From Rubritalea tangerina (GTDB taxonomy: Bacteria; Verrucomicrobiota; Verrucomicrobiia; Verrucomicrobiales; Akkermansiaceae), in contig NZ_JBHUJB010000009.1 of the NCBI RefSeq assembly GCF_042683245.1, positions 1 through 64,000 on the forward strand: a stretch of DNA of 64,000 bases. The letters run 5' to 3'. Below are positions 1 to 9,627 of this stretch, piece by piece (within the stretch, counting starts at the first letter, position 1; each line of letters begins with the position of its first letter). The position numbers were made by a program, and so were the translations under genes. Under the pieces are notes generated by a model that was not told where the DNA came from, ran no database searches, and was given only the letters and a program-made list of their open reading frames with translations.

Positions 1-46
1 CTCACCTTTGCAAGCTTTTTATTTACTTATTTTCAATCAGTTATGC

Positions 47-469
47 TTAAGTGAACGCGCATGGGTATTCCACCATTATTTCGGTATTAAGCCAAGTATT
101 CCCATCCGAAGGCTGTACTAGGAATCCCCTCTTCTCGTACCATCGATCTAGATGTGGGTTGTCGCGAATAGAATCAATAGTGATATACCCATAAATCCTC
201 TCACATTGCCGTATTTGAGCTTCTTCAATGACTTTGCTTATCATAGCAGTCCCTATTCCCTGTTCACGCAATTTACGGGGCTGACTGAGCTTAGGAAGCT
301 GCCACCATTTACGAGAAGGCACTACTTCATGCTCTCTAACACAGATGTCAGATAGAAACATGTCTGCACCCTTTAATTCAAAATAAGCATAGCCTGCATA
401 AATCCCATCTAAGGATGCATGTATTTGAAAGTGTGGCTCATTATCGATGATTTCTAGCTGTATGCTCAT
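47..469 (-). CDS. GNAT-family N-acetyltransferase
   Basis: A 140-aa protein with the acetyl-CoA-binding signature of the GNAT fold: REQGIGTAMISKVIEEA (about residues 69-85), followed by a strand and a C-terminal WYEKRGFL motif typical of the last GNAT motif. The family moves an acetyl group from acetyl-CoA to an amine; the substrate cannot be read from the sequence. It stands alone on the minus strand, about 200 bp beyond the tRNA terminator, so it is probably a single-gene unit. Family assignment is firm, function is not. Confidence 0.8.
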   Translation of the reverse strand: MSIQLEIIDNEPHFQIHASLDGIYAGYAYFELKGADMFLSDICVREHEVVPSRKWWQLPKLSQPRKLREQGIGTAMISKVIEEAQIRQCERIYGYITIDSIRDNPHLDRWYEKRGFLVQPSDGNTWLNTEIMVEYPCAFT

Positions 470-630
470 AGCATATTCAAAAGATCACACATACTGATGA
501 GTAATTGCTGAACAAAACAAGGTCTTTAGTAGCACAAAAATGTTTCCAGCATCAGTCCTGCAATAAATGCACCATTTAGGGCCCAAATAGACCTGTTGTG
601 GCCATTTATCACACCTCCCCGCTAAGACAC

Positions 631-663
631 AAAAAAGCCGCTCTCAGTTGAGAACGGCTTTTT
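631..663 (-). terminator. Intrinsic terminator after tRNA-fMet
   Basis: On the minus strand an AAAAAGCCG...CGGCTTTTTT hairpin (stem extended by TCTC/GAGA pairing around an AACT loop) begins 5 nt after the CCA end of the tRNA. A-tracts flank both sides, so it could also work in the other direction. Confidence 0.85.
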
Positions 664-667
664 AGAT

Positions 668-744
<77 letters not shown>

Positions 745-894
745 ATTGAAAACTTTGCCAGTCGCCTGAGTGGTTAACTCGTGTGGCGAATCCCTTTCGG
801 GTGCGGGCGCAAGCTAGTACGATTACAGGTTTCCCGCAAGCATTTTCTGCATCTAAAGATAAACTTTTTTAGGAAACAGAATTGCCAATCTTCA

Positions 895-1797
895 TTACTC
901 GTTGTGCCCAGCGGACTTCATGAATTCGATGAGTTCTGGGTCACGCTGTGGATATTTGTTGAGAATCCGCTGCCCTTCTTCAAATGGGAAGGCAAACTCG
1001 AGCCAAATATTTTCAAGTGTGTAGATAATGACGGTTGGTTTGCCAGTTCCAGAGTTGGTTCCCTCGGCGAGAATGAAGTCACGGATGACTTCTTGTTTCA
1101 CATCTTTGAGCAGATGAGCGAATTTCTTTTGCGCTGCGATGGCACGGATAGCCGACGGGTCTTGCTTAACCTTCGGTTTGCCAGTCTCAGGGCCTTGCAT
1201 GGCTGCAGGCGGCTTGGGTTCCTTCTTATTGACGGCTGCGGCAAATGGATTCGGGAAGCCAGGTCCGCCAGCGGCTGGACCAATAGAAACAGGTGCAGTC
1301 ATGGGCCCCGGCCATTGGACATTGCCTGGACCAGGAATTGCCTGAGTGCCAGTCTGCGGTTTCGGAATGGCGTGTGAGCTGGTGATCGGAGCTGGAATGT
1401 CTTCCTTCACGGGCTTGGGAACAGACTGTGTGTCACGACTCGGAGCATGCGTTTGTTGCTCTTTTTCGTCTTCCTCTTCCGCCTCGTGGTCGGCAGCACT
1501 AATGACATCTGCGTAATTTTTGTCGGCAACTTCCTCAGAAACAATACCCGCCCCTTCGACCGTTCCACCAAATTCCTCTAGCAGACTCTTGTAGCTGATA
1601 AGAAGCTCGTCTCGGCTAGTCCAAGGAATGATGGTGTTGGGGCCATCTGGCTCGAAAAATGTGCCCTTTGGGTCAATGAAGTGCTCGATCATCTCGTGGT
1701 CGAGGTTCAGCTTCGTCTTACGCCATTCCGTGTGGAAGACGCGCTCCATCTTCTCGAGGAGGTCTTGTACTTTATTTCTTAGAACGTCGTCGCTCAT
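895..1797 (-). CDS. Hypothetical protein with Pro-rich linker (300 aa)
   Basis: I do not recognise a family. The protein has an acidic, probably helical N-terminal domain (residues 1-85), an acidic stretch EAEEEDEKEQQ (about 105-115), a low-complexity Pro/Gly/Ala-rich linker (about 118-205) and a C-terminal domain (about 210-300) containing the strand-like segment KPTVIIYTLENIWLEFAFPF. There is no signal peptide or membrane segment, so it is likely cytoplasmic. The two-domain layout suggests an adaptor or regulatory role, but nothing indicates which. It ends about 100 bp before pyrC begins a new ORF upstream on the same strand. Confidence 0.6.
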   Translation of the reverse strand: MSDDVLRNKVQDLLEKMERVFHTEWRKTKLNLDHEMIEHFIDPKGTFFEPDGPNTIIPWTSRDELLISYKSLLEEFGGTVEGAGIVSEEVADKNYADVISAADHEAEEEDEKEQQTHAPSRDTQSVPKPVKEDIPAPITSSHAIPKPQTGTQAIPGPGNVQWPGPMTAPVSIGPAAGGPGFPNPFAAAVNKKEPKPPAAMQGPETGKPKVKQDPSAIRAIAAQKKFAHLLKDVKQEVIRDFILAEGTNSGTGKPTVIIYTLENIWLEFAFPFEEGQRILNKYPQRDPELIEFMKSAGHNE

Positions 1798-1897
1798 TGT
1801 AAACTAACATGTTGGGGGGAATCTTTATTCTGGGTTATCTAGCAGGAATAAACAAGTTTATTCACTGCATCTGTATGCTTGATAGTCAGAATCGAGA

Positions 1898-2914
1898 TCA
1901 GTCAATCTGGCTGATTCTCCACTCTAATTCCTCGCCGGCATGCATGGGCACTACATGTTGCTGGAAACCAGTGTAGGCCTCTGGCACTGTGAAAGGTTCC
2001 TTGGTCACCGTGACCAGCTTCTTCGGGGGTGTGACCCCGTATTGAGTCTGGGCATTGCCACTCAGGAACGCTTGCAAATTATCTAACTTCTCATGCTTGT
2101 CAAAAAGTTGCGCTAAACGAGCGATTGCCAATGGAGCCGTAAAGACCCCTGCAGCACAGCCGCAGCTTTCTTTCTTTTCGAGTGGGTGCGGGGCGGAATC
2201 GCTGCCGAACATGAGTTTGGGATGAGCCTCAAGTGCCGCCTGAAGCAAGGCCTCACGATCTTCAGGTCGCTTGGCAATGGGCTTGCAGAAAAGGTGTGGG
2301 TTAAGCAAGCCACCTGCCACGTCATCGAGTGTGATGATCAAGTGCTGCAGTGTCACGGTAGCACGAAGGTTTTCGTGACGGTCGAGCATGGCCACGGCAT
2401 CAGCTGTCGTGATATGCTCCATGGTGATCTTGAGCTTCGGAAATTTACTTGCCAAATAATCGTAGCTGGCGAGGAATTCCTTTTCGCGGTCCATCACGAA
2501 ACCATGCGTCTCGCCGTGTACCAGAAGTGGAATTTCCATCTCTTCCATCATCTTGAAGACTGGCTCCACGGCATCAATCGCTTTGACACCTGCCTCACTA
2601 TTCGTGGTCGCCCCTGCTGGGTAAAGCTTGATCCCGATCATGTGGTCCTTGGCATTAGCCAGCTCTTGCTCGGTGTATTGGCGGAAGAAGAGCGTCATGA
2701 ATGGGTCAAACTTGTGCCCTTCACAGGCTCCCAAGATACGCTCTTTATATTCAAGAAGCTTGTCCAGGTTGTCCACTGGCGGGACCAGGTTTGGCATGAT
2801 CACTGCACCAGCAAATCCTTCTGCGGTCAGTGGGGTCACGAGTTTGAGCATGTCCCCATCGCGAAGATGCAAGTGCATGTCGAGTGGTGACTGGAGTGTG
2901 AGTTGTTTCGCCAT
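1898..2914 (-). CDS. pyrC: Dihydroorotase (class II, PyrC)
   Basis: PyrC closes carbamoyl-aspartate to dihydroorotate in de novo pyrimidine synthesis in the cytoplasm. The 338-aa length fits the E. coli-type single-domain enzyme. The zinc-site signature MHLHLRDGD lies at residues 13-21, the region expected to hold the carboxylated lysine reads KLYPAGATTNSEAG, further metal His residues occur in LLVHGETHG and MEHITT, and the Asp-containing end motif is FGSDSAPHP. It precedes an unrelated DUF5069 gene and is not in a pyr operon here. Confidence 0.95.
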   Translation of the reverse strand: MAKQLTLQSPLDMHLHLRDGDMLKLVTPLTAEGFAGAVIMPNLVPPVDNLDKLLEYKERILGACEGHKFDPFMTLFFRQYTEQELANAKDHMIGIKLYPAGATTNSEAGVKAIDAVEPVFKMMEEMEIPLLVHGETHGFVMDREKEFLASYDYLASKFPKLKITMEHITTADAVAMLDRHENLRATVTLQHLIITLDDVAGGLLNPHLFCKPIAKRPEDREALLQAALEAHPKLMFGSDSAPHPLEKKESCGCAAGVFTAPLAIARLAQLFDKHEKLDNLQAFLSGNAQTQYGVTPPKKLVTVTKEPFTVPEAYTGFQQHVVPMHAGEELEWRISQID

Positions 2915-3006
2915 AAAAAAATCTAAGTAGATGTTCTACAAGTGGCTCTCAGGCTGTCACGCCAAAAGAGCAAGAATATTCAAAAATATGTGTTCCGTGT
3001 CTGTGA

Positions 3007-3432
3007 TTACCAACCTTCTTCGGCATCCATAAAATCGAGGAAGGAAACAATGTCGTCGCGGTGTGCGAGGCCCGCCTCTTGTTTACGCATTTCGAGCTTC
3101 TCTGAGAGGTCGTCTTTGAAACCACGATTGCGCACATAGCTGCACCACCAATCTTTAACAGGTGATTCAGGTTTCGTCCCATTTTCATAGCACCAATCGA
3201 GGGCAGCACGATCATCCGCACCTGATTCCACAAGGTACGCCGCAAGGTCCTCATAGGCAACTTGCAACAACTGGCACGTCCAGAGGTCGAGTCCACGGCC
3301 GAGGTTACTGTGATAATCTTCGTGCAGTTCCCCAGCAGCATGGAGCCGCACCTTGTGACACATACGAAGAAAATACGGCAAGCCGTCGATTTCATCTTTG
3401 CTGCTTCTAGGAATGGTAAGAGTCTCTGGCAT
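3007..3432 (-). CDS. DUF5069 domain protein
   Basis: This 141-aa cytoplasmic protein matches the DUF5069 pattern: LPYFLRMCHKVRLHAAGELHEDYHSNLGRG near the N-terminus, a central W/C-rich segment (DLWTCQLLQVAYEDL), an ALDWC motif, and an R-D-D-I-V-S-FLDFMDAEEG end. The family is common in Verrucomicrobiota and Planctomycetota and has no assigned function. A longer overlapping reading frame on the same strand (to 3494) is a different frame and lacks the conserved sequence. Confidence 0.8.
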   Translation of the reverse strand: MPETLTIPRSSKDEIDGLPYFLRMCHKVRLHAAGELHEDYHSNLGRGLDLWTCQLLQVAYEDLAAYLVESGADDRAALDWCYENGTKPESPVKDWWCSYVRNRGFKDDLSEKLEMRKQEAGLAHRDDIVSFLDFMDAEEGW

Positions 3433-4114
3433 GGGCGCATCATCGGCCAGAAAACCAAGGCGTCAAGCTGGATTTGAGGCCAACAAGCAAGCATGAATCA
3501 CGCTCATTTCAAACACTCCCCCCTCTCTGCTCCAGCCATCCCATCGCACCCGCACGTCCCATCATTCCCCTCACCATCCTTCGCGGCTAGAGACGTGAGC
3601 ACACACAGACTCCATCGAATTGACTAGTGGGGTGTCAGAGAAGTAATGGACCTCATTGCGGGAAGTAATTTGCCTGATCAATAAGGCTAGAGGGAGTTCT
3701 GAAGAGACATCCCGAACTGCCGATGAAGAAAGCGGATCAGAAAACAACCCGAGCCTCATGAAAGAAGCGACTAGCAGGAGCCATTTCCTCAATCTCATAT
3801 CAAACAAGGATGTTCAGGTCTCCTATGACAACACACTAGCTAGCAATGAGACCGAATCAAAATCACTCACCAGAAACACCTTAACTCTTTGATAAACAGC
3901 TACCACCATCACAACTGGATGACAACGATGACATTCTGCATGATAATCCGATTTACTCTAAAATCGCGAAGCGCAAACTTCACAAGACTCAACCACACTC
4001 CATTCGTCTATTCCGAGTCGAGAGATGGTATCAGTATCGAGACTCACGTCATCACGCGCAACCACTGAACACGCTCGGTAGCCAACCATGACTCTACCTG
4101 CACGCAGGTTCTGC
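3433..4114. other. Gene-poor intergenic stretch (682 bp)
   Basis: No convincing gene. Two mutually overlapping frames of 78 codons exist (3571-3807 minus and 3656-3892 plus). The minus one starts with a hydrophobic, signal-like segment (RLRKWLLLVASFMRLGLF), but neither resembles a known family. The stretch separates the gcvP terminator from the DUF5069/pyrC block. Confidence 0.5.
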
Positions 4115-4152
4115 AAAAAAAAAGCCCGCACAAGCCGAAGCCTGTGCGGGCT
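4115..4152 (-). terminator. Intrinsic terminator of the gcv operon
   Basis: On the minus strand the hairpin AGCCCGCACAGGC-TTCG-GCTTGTGCGGGCT is followed by nine T. It lies 15 bp after the gcvP stop codon and has a stable TTCG tetraloop. Confidence 0.93.
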
Positions 4153-4167
4153 GAAAATGAGAGGCGC

Positions 4168-6999
4168 TTAGGCGTCGCCGTATTCTTCCATGCCTGCGCA
4201 AGAACATACGAGGTTGCGGTCGCCGTGGACGTTGTCGATACGTCCCACGTATGGCCAGAACTTGTGCTCGCGCAGCACTGCCATCGGGTATGCGGCCTTT
4301 TCACGCGTGTATGGACGATCCCAGCTGTCGCTGATCACCACTTGTGCGGTGTGCGGAGCGTGCTTCAGGACGTTATTTTCCTTATCAGCTTTCCCATCGA
4401 TGATCTCCTGGATTTCACCGTGGATACTGATAAGTGCGTCACAGAAGCGGTCGAGCTCAGGCTTGGACTCGGACTCAGTAGGCTCGATCATGAGCGTACC
4501 TGTCACAGGCCAAGACATGGTCGGTGAGTGGTATCCGTAGTCCATGAGGCGCTTGGCCACGTCTTCCACAGTGACACCAGACTCAGCAGAGAGTTGGCGC
4601 AAGTCGATGATGCATTCGTGTGCAACCAGCCCCTTGTTCCCTGTGTAGAGCACTGGGTAGTAATCCTTGAGACGGGAAGCCACATAGTTCGCATTGAGGA
4701 TCGCAATCTTGGTTGCTTCTGTGAGTCCCTCAGAGCCCATCATCGCGATGTACATCCAAGAAATCACATTGATCGATGCCGAACCGTAAGGTGCCGCACA
4801 AACGGCCCCCTCTTGGTTCTCTTCATTGATGTGACCAGGAAGGTAAGGCACCAATTGCTTCGCAACCCCGATTGGACCAACACCAGGCCCCCCCCCACCG
4901 TGTGGGATACAGAATGTCTTGTGAAGGTTGAGGTGGCAAACGTCAGCACCGATTGCTCCCGGGCTGGTGAGACCGACCTGCGCATTCATGTTCGCGCCAT
5001 CCATGTAGACCTGGCCACCGTTCGCGTGGATCGTCTCACAGATTTCTTTAATGGTGGATTCGTACACCCCGTGGGTTGATGGATAAGTCACCATCAAACA
5101 ACCAAGGTTTTCACCTGACTTCTCAGCCTTGGCCTTGAGGTCAGCCACATCAATGTTGCCCTCGTCGTCACACTTCACAGGAACCACCTTGAATCCAGCC
5201 ATCACAGCAGATGCTGGGTTGGTACCGTGTGCGGATGTCGGAATGAGACAGTTAACACGTTGCTTGTCACCATTGGCTAAGTGATAGCGGCGGATAGCAA
5301 GAAGCCCTGCATACTCACCCTGAGAGCCCGCATTCGGCTGAAGCGATACTGCTGCAAATCCAGTGATCTCTGCAAGCCACTCAGAAAGGCTATCGAGCAT
5401 GTCGAGGTACCCGTGGGTCTGGTCCTCAGGTGCAAATGGGTGCATGTTCCCCACCTCTGGCCAGCTCAATGGAATCATCTCAGAAGTCGCATTGAGCTTC
5501 ATAGTGCAGGATCCAAGAGCAATCATGGATTCATTCAATGCAAGGTCACGCTTCTCAAGGCGCGCCAAGTAACGCAGCATTTCCGTTTCAGAACGGTAGC
5601 TGTGGAATACTTTCGCAGTACAGAAGTCGGAAGTACGCTCGTTCACTTCATCCCAAGCCACTTCGTCTTCTTCAGGAAGTACCGGCTCATCGACACCGAA
5701 GATACCAAGCAATGTCACCACATCATCTGTAGTGCTTGCCTCATCGAATGAAATCCCTACGTGGTCGTTGTCAATGTGACGCAAGTTGAAACCAGCTGCG
5801 AGTGCTTGCTCGTGGATGTCGCTTGCTTGCCCAGGTGTTTTGATGGTCAGAGTGTCAAAGAATGACTCGTTTACCAATTCATAGCCCTTCGTGCTGATAG
5901 AAGTTGCAAATGCCTGTGCCATGTAGTGCACGTTGTAGGCAATATTGCGCAACCCATCAGGACCGTGGTAGACCGCATACATCGACGCCATCACCGCCAA
6001 GAGCACCTGTGCAGTACAGATGTTAGAGGTGGCCTTGTCGCGGCGAATGTGCTGCTCACGTGTCTGAAGTGCGAGACGGTATCCTTTGTTGCCCTGTGGG
6101 TCGATAGAAACACCGATGATTCGGCCTGGAAGCTTGCGCTTGAGCTTATCAACACAGGCAATATAACCCGCGTGTGGACCACCAAAGCCGAGAGGCACAC
6201 CGAATCGCTGGCTGCTGCCAACCGCGATATCTGTACCAAATTCACCTGGAGGCGTAAGCACTGTCAGAGAAAGAATGTCTGCTGCAACAATAGTAGTGGC
6301 TTTTGCCGCATGCACACTCTCGTGGAATGCTGTGTAATCTTCGATAGAACCATCTGCATCAGGGTACTGAACGATAGTCGCGAAAAGACCCTCACAACTT
6401 GCTGGATCAAAACTCTTCCAATCGCCAACAATCACTTCGAGCTCAAGTGGTTCACAGCGGTTCTTCACCACATCGATTGTTTGTGGGAAGACCTTATCAG
6501 AAATAAAGACCTTAGTCCCCTTTGGCTTTGTAGAACGCGCAAGCGCCACGGCTTCCGCTGCAGCTGTCGCTTCATCAAGCAATGAGGAATTTGCCACATC
6601 AAGACCAGTGAGATCAGTGATCAAGGTCTGGAAATTCAATAATGCCTCGAGACGCCCTTGGGCGATCTCTGCCTGGTAAGGTGTGTAGGCCGTATACCAA
6701 CCCGGATTCTCAAGCACATTGCGCTGAATCACTGCCGGCACCTTCGTGCCATAGTATCCCTGACCAATGAAAGACTTCGCTACCTCGTTCTGAGACATGA
6801 TCATCTTGAGCAAGTCAAGTGCGTCCGTCTCGCTGAGTGGTGCTGGTAAATTCATTTCCTTTTCCTCGCGGATCTCCGCAGGAACCGCATCGGCGATCAA
6901 ATCGACAATGCGCTCGTACCCAAGAGACTCAATCATCTCTTGGCGGGTCTCACCGTGCACCCCTACGTGACGGCTACAAAAGTCGGCGTAAACTGACAT
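4168..6999 (-). CDS. gcvP: Glycine dehydrogenase (decarboxylating), P-protein
   Basis: P-protein decarboxylates glycine with pyridoxal phosphate and passes the aminomethyl group to lipoyl-GcvH. At 943 aa it is the fused, single-chain form. The PLP-lysine region NLHKTFCIPHGGGGPGVGP (about residue 695) and the following glycine-rich GHINEENQEG...AAPYGSAS segment are intact. The N-terminus (SRHVGVHGETRQEMIESLG) and the FIGQGYYGTKVPAVIQRNV segment are canonical. It is the last gene of gcvT-gcvH-gcvP, about 100 bp after gcvH, and ends at a strong terminator. The L-protein gene (lpd) is not in the window. Confidence 0.97.
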   Translation of the reverse strand: MSVYADFCSRHVGVHGETRQEMIESLGYERIVDLIADAVPAEIREEKEMNLPAPLSETDALDLLKMIMSQNEVAKSFIGQGYYGTKVPAVIQRNVLENPGWYTAYTPYQAEIAQGRLEALLNFQTLITDLTGLDVANSSLLDEATAAAEAVALARSTKPKGTKVFISDKVFPQTIDVVKNRCEPLELEVIVGDWKSFDPASCEGLFATIVQYPDADGSIEDYTAFHESVHAAKATTIVAADILSLTVLTPPGEFGTDIAVGSSQRFGVPLGFGGPHAGYIACVDKLKRKLPGRIIGVSIDPQGNKGYRLALQTREQHIRRDKATSNICTAQVLLAVMASMYAVYHGPDGLRNIAYNVHYMAQAFATSISTKGYELVNESFFDTLTIKTPGQASDIHEQALAAGFNLRHIDNDHVGISFDEASTTDDVVTLLGIFGVDEPVLPEEDEVAWDEVNERTSDFCTAKVFHSYRSETEMLRYLARLEKRDLALNESMIALGSCTMKLNATSEMIPLSWPEVGNMHPFAPEDQTHGYLDMLDSLSEWLAEITGFAAVSLQPNAGSQGEYAGLLAIRRYHLANGDKQRVNCLIPTSAHGTNPASAVMAGFKVVPVKCDDEGNIDVADLKAKAEKSGENLGCLMVTYPSTHGVYESTIKEICETIHANGGQVYMDGANMNAQVGLTSPGAIGADVCHLNLHKTFCIPHGGGGPGVGPIGVAKQLVPYLPGHINEENQEGAVCAAPYGSASINVISWMYIAMMGSEGLTEATKIAILNANYVASRLKDYYPVLYTGNKGLVAHECIIDLRQLSAESGVTVEDVAKRLMDYGYHSPTMSWPVTGTLMIEPTESESKPELDRFCDALISIHGEIQEIIDGKADKENNVLKHAPHTAQVVISDSWDRPYTREKAAYPMAVLREHKFWPYVGRIDNVHGDRNLVCSCAGMEEYGDA

Positions 7000-7097
7000 A
7001 AGTAATTGGTGTTGTTAGATTGTTGGGAAGAAACGAAGGGCGTACCGAATAACCAGCACGCCCTTGAGTATATATTGTAAAAAAGTAGCTCTCTTGC

Positions 7098-7478
7098 TTA
7101 AGCACCGATGAACTCAGCATATGCAGCTGCGTCCATGAGCTCTTCGACTGCGGAGACGTCGCTCACTTTGATTTTGAAAATCCAACCATTGTCGTGTGGG
7201 TTGGTGTTGACGAGTGCTGGCTCAGCTTCGAGAGCTTCGTTCGCCTCTACTACTTCACCAGCAACCGGTGAGTAGATGTCAGAAGCCGCCTTCACAGACT
7301 CAACCACAGCGATTGCTTCTTCAGCGTCACATTCGCGACCTACTTCTGGAAGCTCTACAAAAACGATGTCTGTGAGTTCTTCCTGCGCGTGGTCAGTGAT
7401 GCCTACAGTGGCAACATCTCCTTCGAGAAGGACCCATTCGTGGTCGTTTGTGTAACGGAAATTTTCTGGAACGCTCAT
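7098..7478 (-). CDS. gcvH: Glycine cleavage system H-protein
   Basis: A 126-aa lipoyl carrier that shuttles the aminomethyl group between P-, T- and L-proteins. The lipoylation motif VVESVKAASDIYSPVAGEV (about residues 58-76) carries the modified lysine (ESVKA). The start MSVPENFRYTNDHEWV is the typical H-protein N-terminus, and ITDHAQEELTDIVFVELPEVG is the conserved lipoyl-domain core. It sits between gcvT and gcvP in the same operon. Confidence 0.97.
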   Translation of the reverse strand: MSVPENFRYTNDHEWVLLEGDVATVGITDHAQEELTDIVFVELPEVGRECDAEEAIAVVESVKAASDIYSPVAGEVVEANEALEAEPALVNTNPHDNGWIFKIKVSDVSAVEELMDAAAYAEFIGA

Positions 7479-7521
7479 AATATTAGTTGTGTTGATTAGT
7501 TATGGTTAGATAGGACAGGAT

Positions 7522-8607
7522 TTAGTCTTTTTTGTAAAAAGGTTTTTTCACCACCTTGGCTTCGTAGCGGCGACCACGAACGTCGATGTCAATTATGGTG
7601 CCAATCTTGGCAAAATCAACTGGGAGATACGCCATAGCGATACCTTCTTTCAAACTTGGTGACATGGCACCGCTGCTGAGTTCACCGAGCTGCTCACCAT
7701 CTTTAGAATAGACGCCGTAATGTGCACGCGGAGGAGCCCCCTTGCCTGTGTACTTAATTGCCACGAGACGCTCACCCAGCCCTTCTTCTTTTTGCTTACG
7801 CAAGACATCCACACCGACAAAGTCAGTATCGAGTGCGCAGAAGAAACCAAGACCAGCCTGCAATGGTGTGCGCGCTGGTGAGAGGTCAGAGCCATTCAGT
7901 GGGTAACACACTTCCAATCGCAGCGTGTCACGTGCCCCCAAACCACATGGCTTGGCACCTGCATCGACAAACTTCTGGAACCAAGCAGCCCCAGTGTCAG
8001 CTGAACTGAAAAATTCAAACCCATCCTCACCTGTGTATCCAGTGCGACAAACAATGCACTTCTCGCCATCCTCTTCCCACGTGTCTATACCATTGCGCTT
8101 AGGCAACTCGCGACCCGGGAATAATTTGCTGTAGCTTGCAGCCGCCTCTGGCCCCTGCACTGCCATACCCGCCCATGCATCTGACTCGTTGGTCAGCGTA
8201 AGCCCCTCAGCCAAATGCTTGCTGAGCCACGCATAATCTTCGTCGATCATAGACGCATTGACGACGAGGAAAATCTGGTCGTCGCCGAAACGGTAAATGA
8301 TGAGGTCGTCAATGACACCACCTTCTTCGTTGAGCATGAATGTGTACTGAGCCTCACCAATGCTGAGCTTCTTCACATCATTGGCTAACATGCCATTGAG
8401 CCATTCTTCGGCTCCAGCCCCACTGAGGAAAAATTGCCCCATGTGCGAGATATCAAAAATACCAACAGCCTCACGAACCGCTGTATGCTCGTCCATAATG
8501 CTGGTGTACTGGACAGGCATATTCCAGCCAGCAAAGGGAATCATTTTAGCGCCTAACTCCACATGGAGATCCGCCAAGGGTGTCTGCTGAATTGTCGTTT
8601 CACTCAT
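7522..8607 (-). CDS. gcvT: Glycine cleavage system T-protein (aminomethyltransferase)
   Basis: GcvT releases ammonia from aminomethyl-GcvH and transfers the methylene to tetrahydrofolate. I take the start at MSETTIQQTPLADLHVELGAKM, because T-proteins begin just before the LxxLH segment. A 12-residue in-frame extension (to 8643) looks unrelated. Core motifs are present: FDISHMGQFFLSG, VQGPEA, RTGYTGEDGFE and LGARDTLRLEVCYPLNGSDLSP. It is first in the gcvTHP operon, 43 bp ahead of gcvH. I find no sequence resembling a glycine riboswitch upstream. Confidence 0.95.
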   Translation of the reverse strand: MSETTIQQTPLADLHVELGAKMIPFAGWNMPVQYTSIMDEHTAVREAVGIFDISHMGQFFLSGAGAEEWLNGMLANDVKKLSIGEAQYTFMLNEEGGVIDDLIIYRFGDDQIFLVVNASMIDEDYAWLSKHLAEGLTLTNESDAWAGMAVQGPEAAASYSKLFPGRELPKRNGIDTWEEDGEKCIVCRTGYTGEDGFEFFSSADTGAAWFQKFVDAGAKPCGLGARDTLRLEVCYPLNGSDLSPARTPLQAGLGFFCALDTDFVGVDVLRKQKEEGLGERLVAIKYTGKGAPPRAHYGVYSKDGEQLGELSSGAMSPSLKEGIAMAYLPVDFAKIGTIIDIDVRGRRYEAKVVKKPFYKKD

Positions 8608-8809
8608 CGGGCGCAAGATGCAAAGTGTGTCATACTCTGTCAACCCTAGTCAGCACCTATCCTATGGCTTTTTTTTACTTTCTACATTTCCGCTCAATTT
8701 CAATGGGCAATTTGCACAAATCCGCTCGCCAAGCACCCACATTTTCTCAGATTTCTAGCTTGCACCCACACAATCCTCGCTCAACGTATCAAGCAATTAG
8801 ATCGTGGCT

Positions 8810-9610
8810 ATGGCATCGTTGTTAGATAAATTAGAGAGACAATTCATTCAATGGACAATCCCAGGATTGATTCGCTACTTGGCCATTCTTTTTGTCGGTG
8901 TGTTTTTACTCACCGCTGTAAAACCAGAATTTGCGGCGACTCTTGACTTCAACTACGCCAAAATCCAAGACGGCGAGTACTGGAGATTACTCACCTTTAT
9001 TTTTGCACCGCAGATCGGCAGCTTCTCGACGGCTTTCGCTGTAATCTTCTTAATTTTTGGCACCATGCTGATGTTTGCTTTCAGTGACGGCCTAGAACAA
9101 CAATGGGGGGTATTTAGAACTAACCTCTTTGTCTATTGGGGCATCGCCAGCACCCTCGCCGCCAATCTCATCTACGCCATCGCCTTTGAGACCCACTTCC
9201 CGATGAGTGGCATCTATCTCGGGGTGTCCATCCTCTTTGCCTTCGCCACCTACAATCCGCGATTCCCCTTGATGTTGATGCTCGTCATCCCCTGCCCGAT
9301 CTGGGTCATCGCAGCACTCGCGGCGCTCCCAATGCTCTACAACGCCATCATGTATCCCTTCCACGGCATGTTCGTAGCGCTCTGCATTTCTAACTACCTC
9401 ATCATCGCCATCCCCATGTTGCTCACTTCCTCGGTGCGCAAAACCGGTAACCACCAACGTCGCAAGCGCTTCACCCGACAGTTCAGCAACAAACAAGAAG
9501 CCTTTCATACCTGCCACGCCTGTGGTGCCAATGACATCACCCACCCAGACAAAGAATTCCGCGTTGGGAAAGATGGCCACGACTACTGCTCCGACCACCT
9601 TCCCGAATAA
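8810..9610 (+). CDS. Rhomboid-like membrane protein with C-terminal zinc ribbon
   Basis: About 266 aa with five to six membrane segments between residues 15 and 210 and a basic cytoplasmic tail (RKTGNHQRRKRFTRQ) that ends in a CHACG...C-type zinc-ribbon-like module. The overall topology and segments such as YWRLLTFIFAP and FLIFGTMLMFAFSDGLEQQWG resemble the rhomboid/derlin superfamily (normally EYWRL...F and G..LE..WG). The GxSG serine motif of active rhomboid proteases is missing (GIYLGVS stands near its expected place), so it is probably a non-proteolytic rhomboid-like protein. The ATG at 8810 is preferred over an in-frame GTG at 8804. Its stop is 17 bp before selA. Confidence 0.7.
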   Translation: MASLLDKLERQFIQWTIPGLIRYLAILFVGVFLLTAVKPEFAATLDFNYAKIQDGEYWRLLTFIFAPQIGSFSTAFAVIFLIFGTMLMFAFSDGLEQQWGVFRTNLFVYWGIASTLAANLIYAIAFETHFPMSGIYLGVSILFAFATYNPRFPLMLMLVIPCPIWVIAALAALPMLYNAIMYPFHGMFVALCISNYLIIAIPMLLTSSVRKTGNHQRRKRFTRQFSNKQEAFHTCHACGANDITHPDKEFRVGKDGHDYCSDHLPE

Positions 9611-9627
9611 CACCCATTCCTGATCCC

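Noticed and set aside
3571..3892. Two 78-codon frames, one with a signal-like start
   Set aside because: They overlap on opposite strands, match no family, and the region has no other coding evidence.
8607..8643. N-terminal extension MTEYDTLCILRP of gcvT and a TTGACA hexamer at 8643-8638
   Set aside because: GcvT homologues start at the downstream Met. The hexamer has a poor -10 partner (CATCTT at 17 nt), so the promoter call is too weak.
8608..8809. Possible glycine riboswitch upstream of gcvT
   Set aside because: No tandem GGAGAG-like aptamer elements or flanking terminator are visible between gcvT and the rhomboid-like gene.
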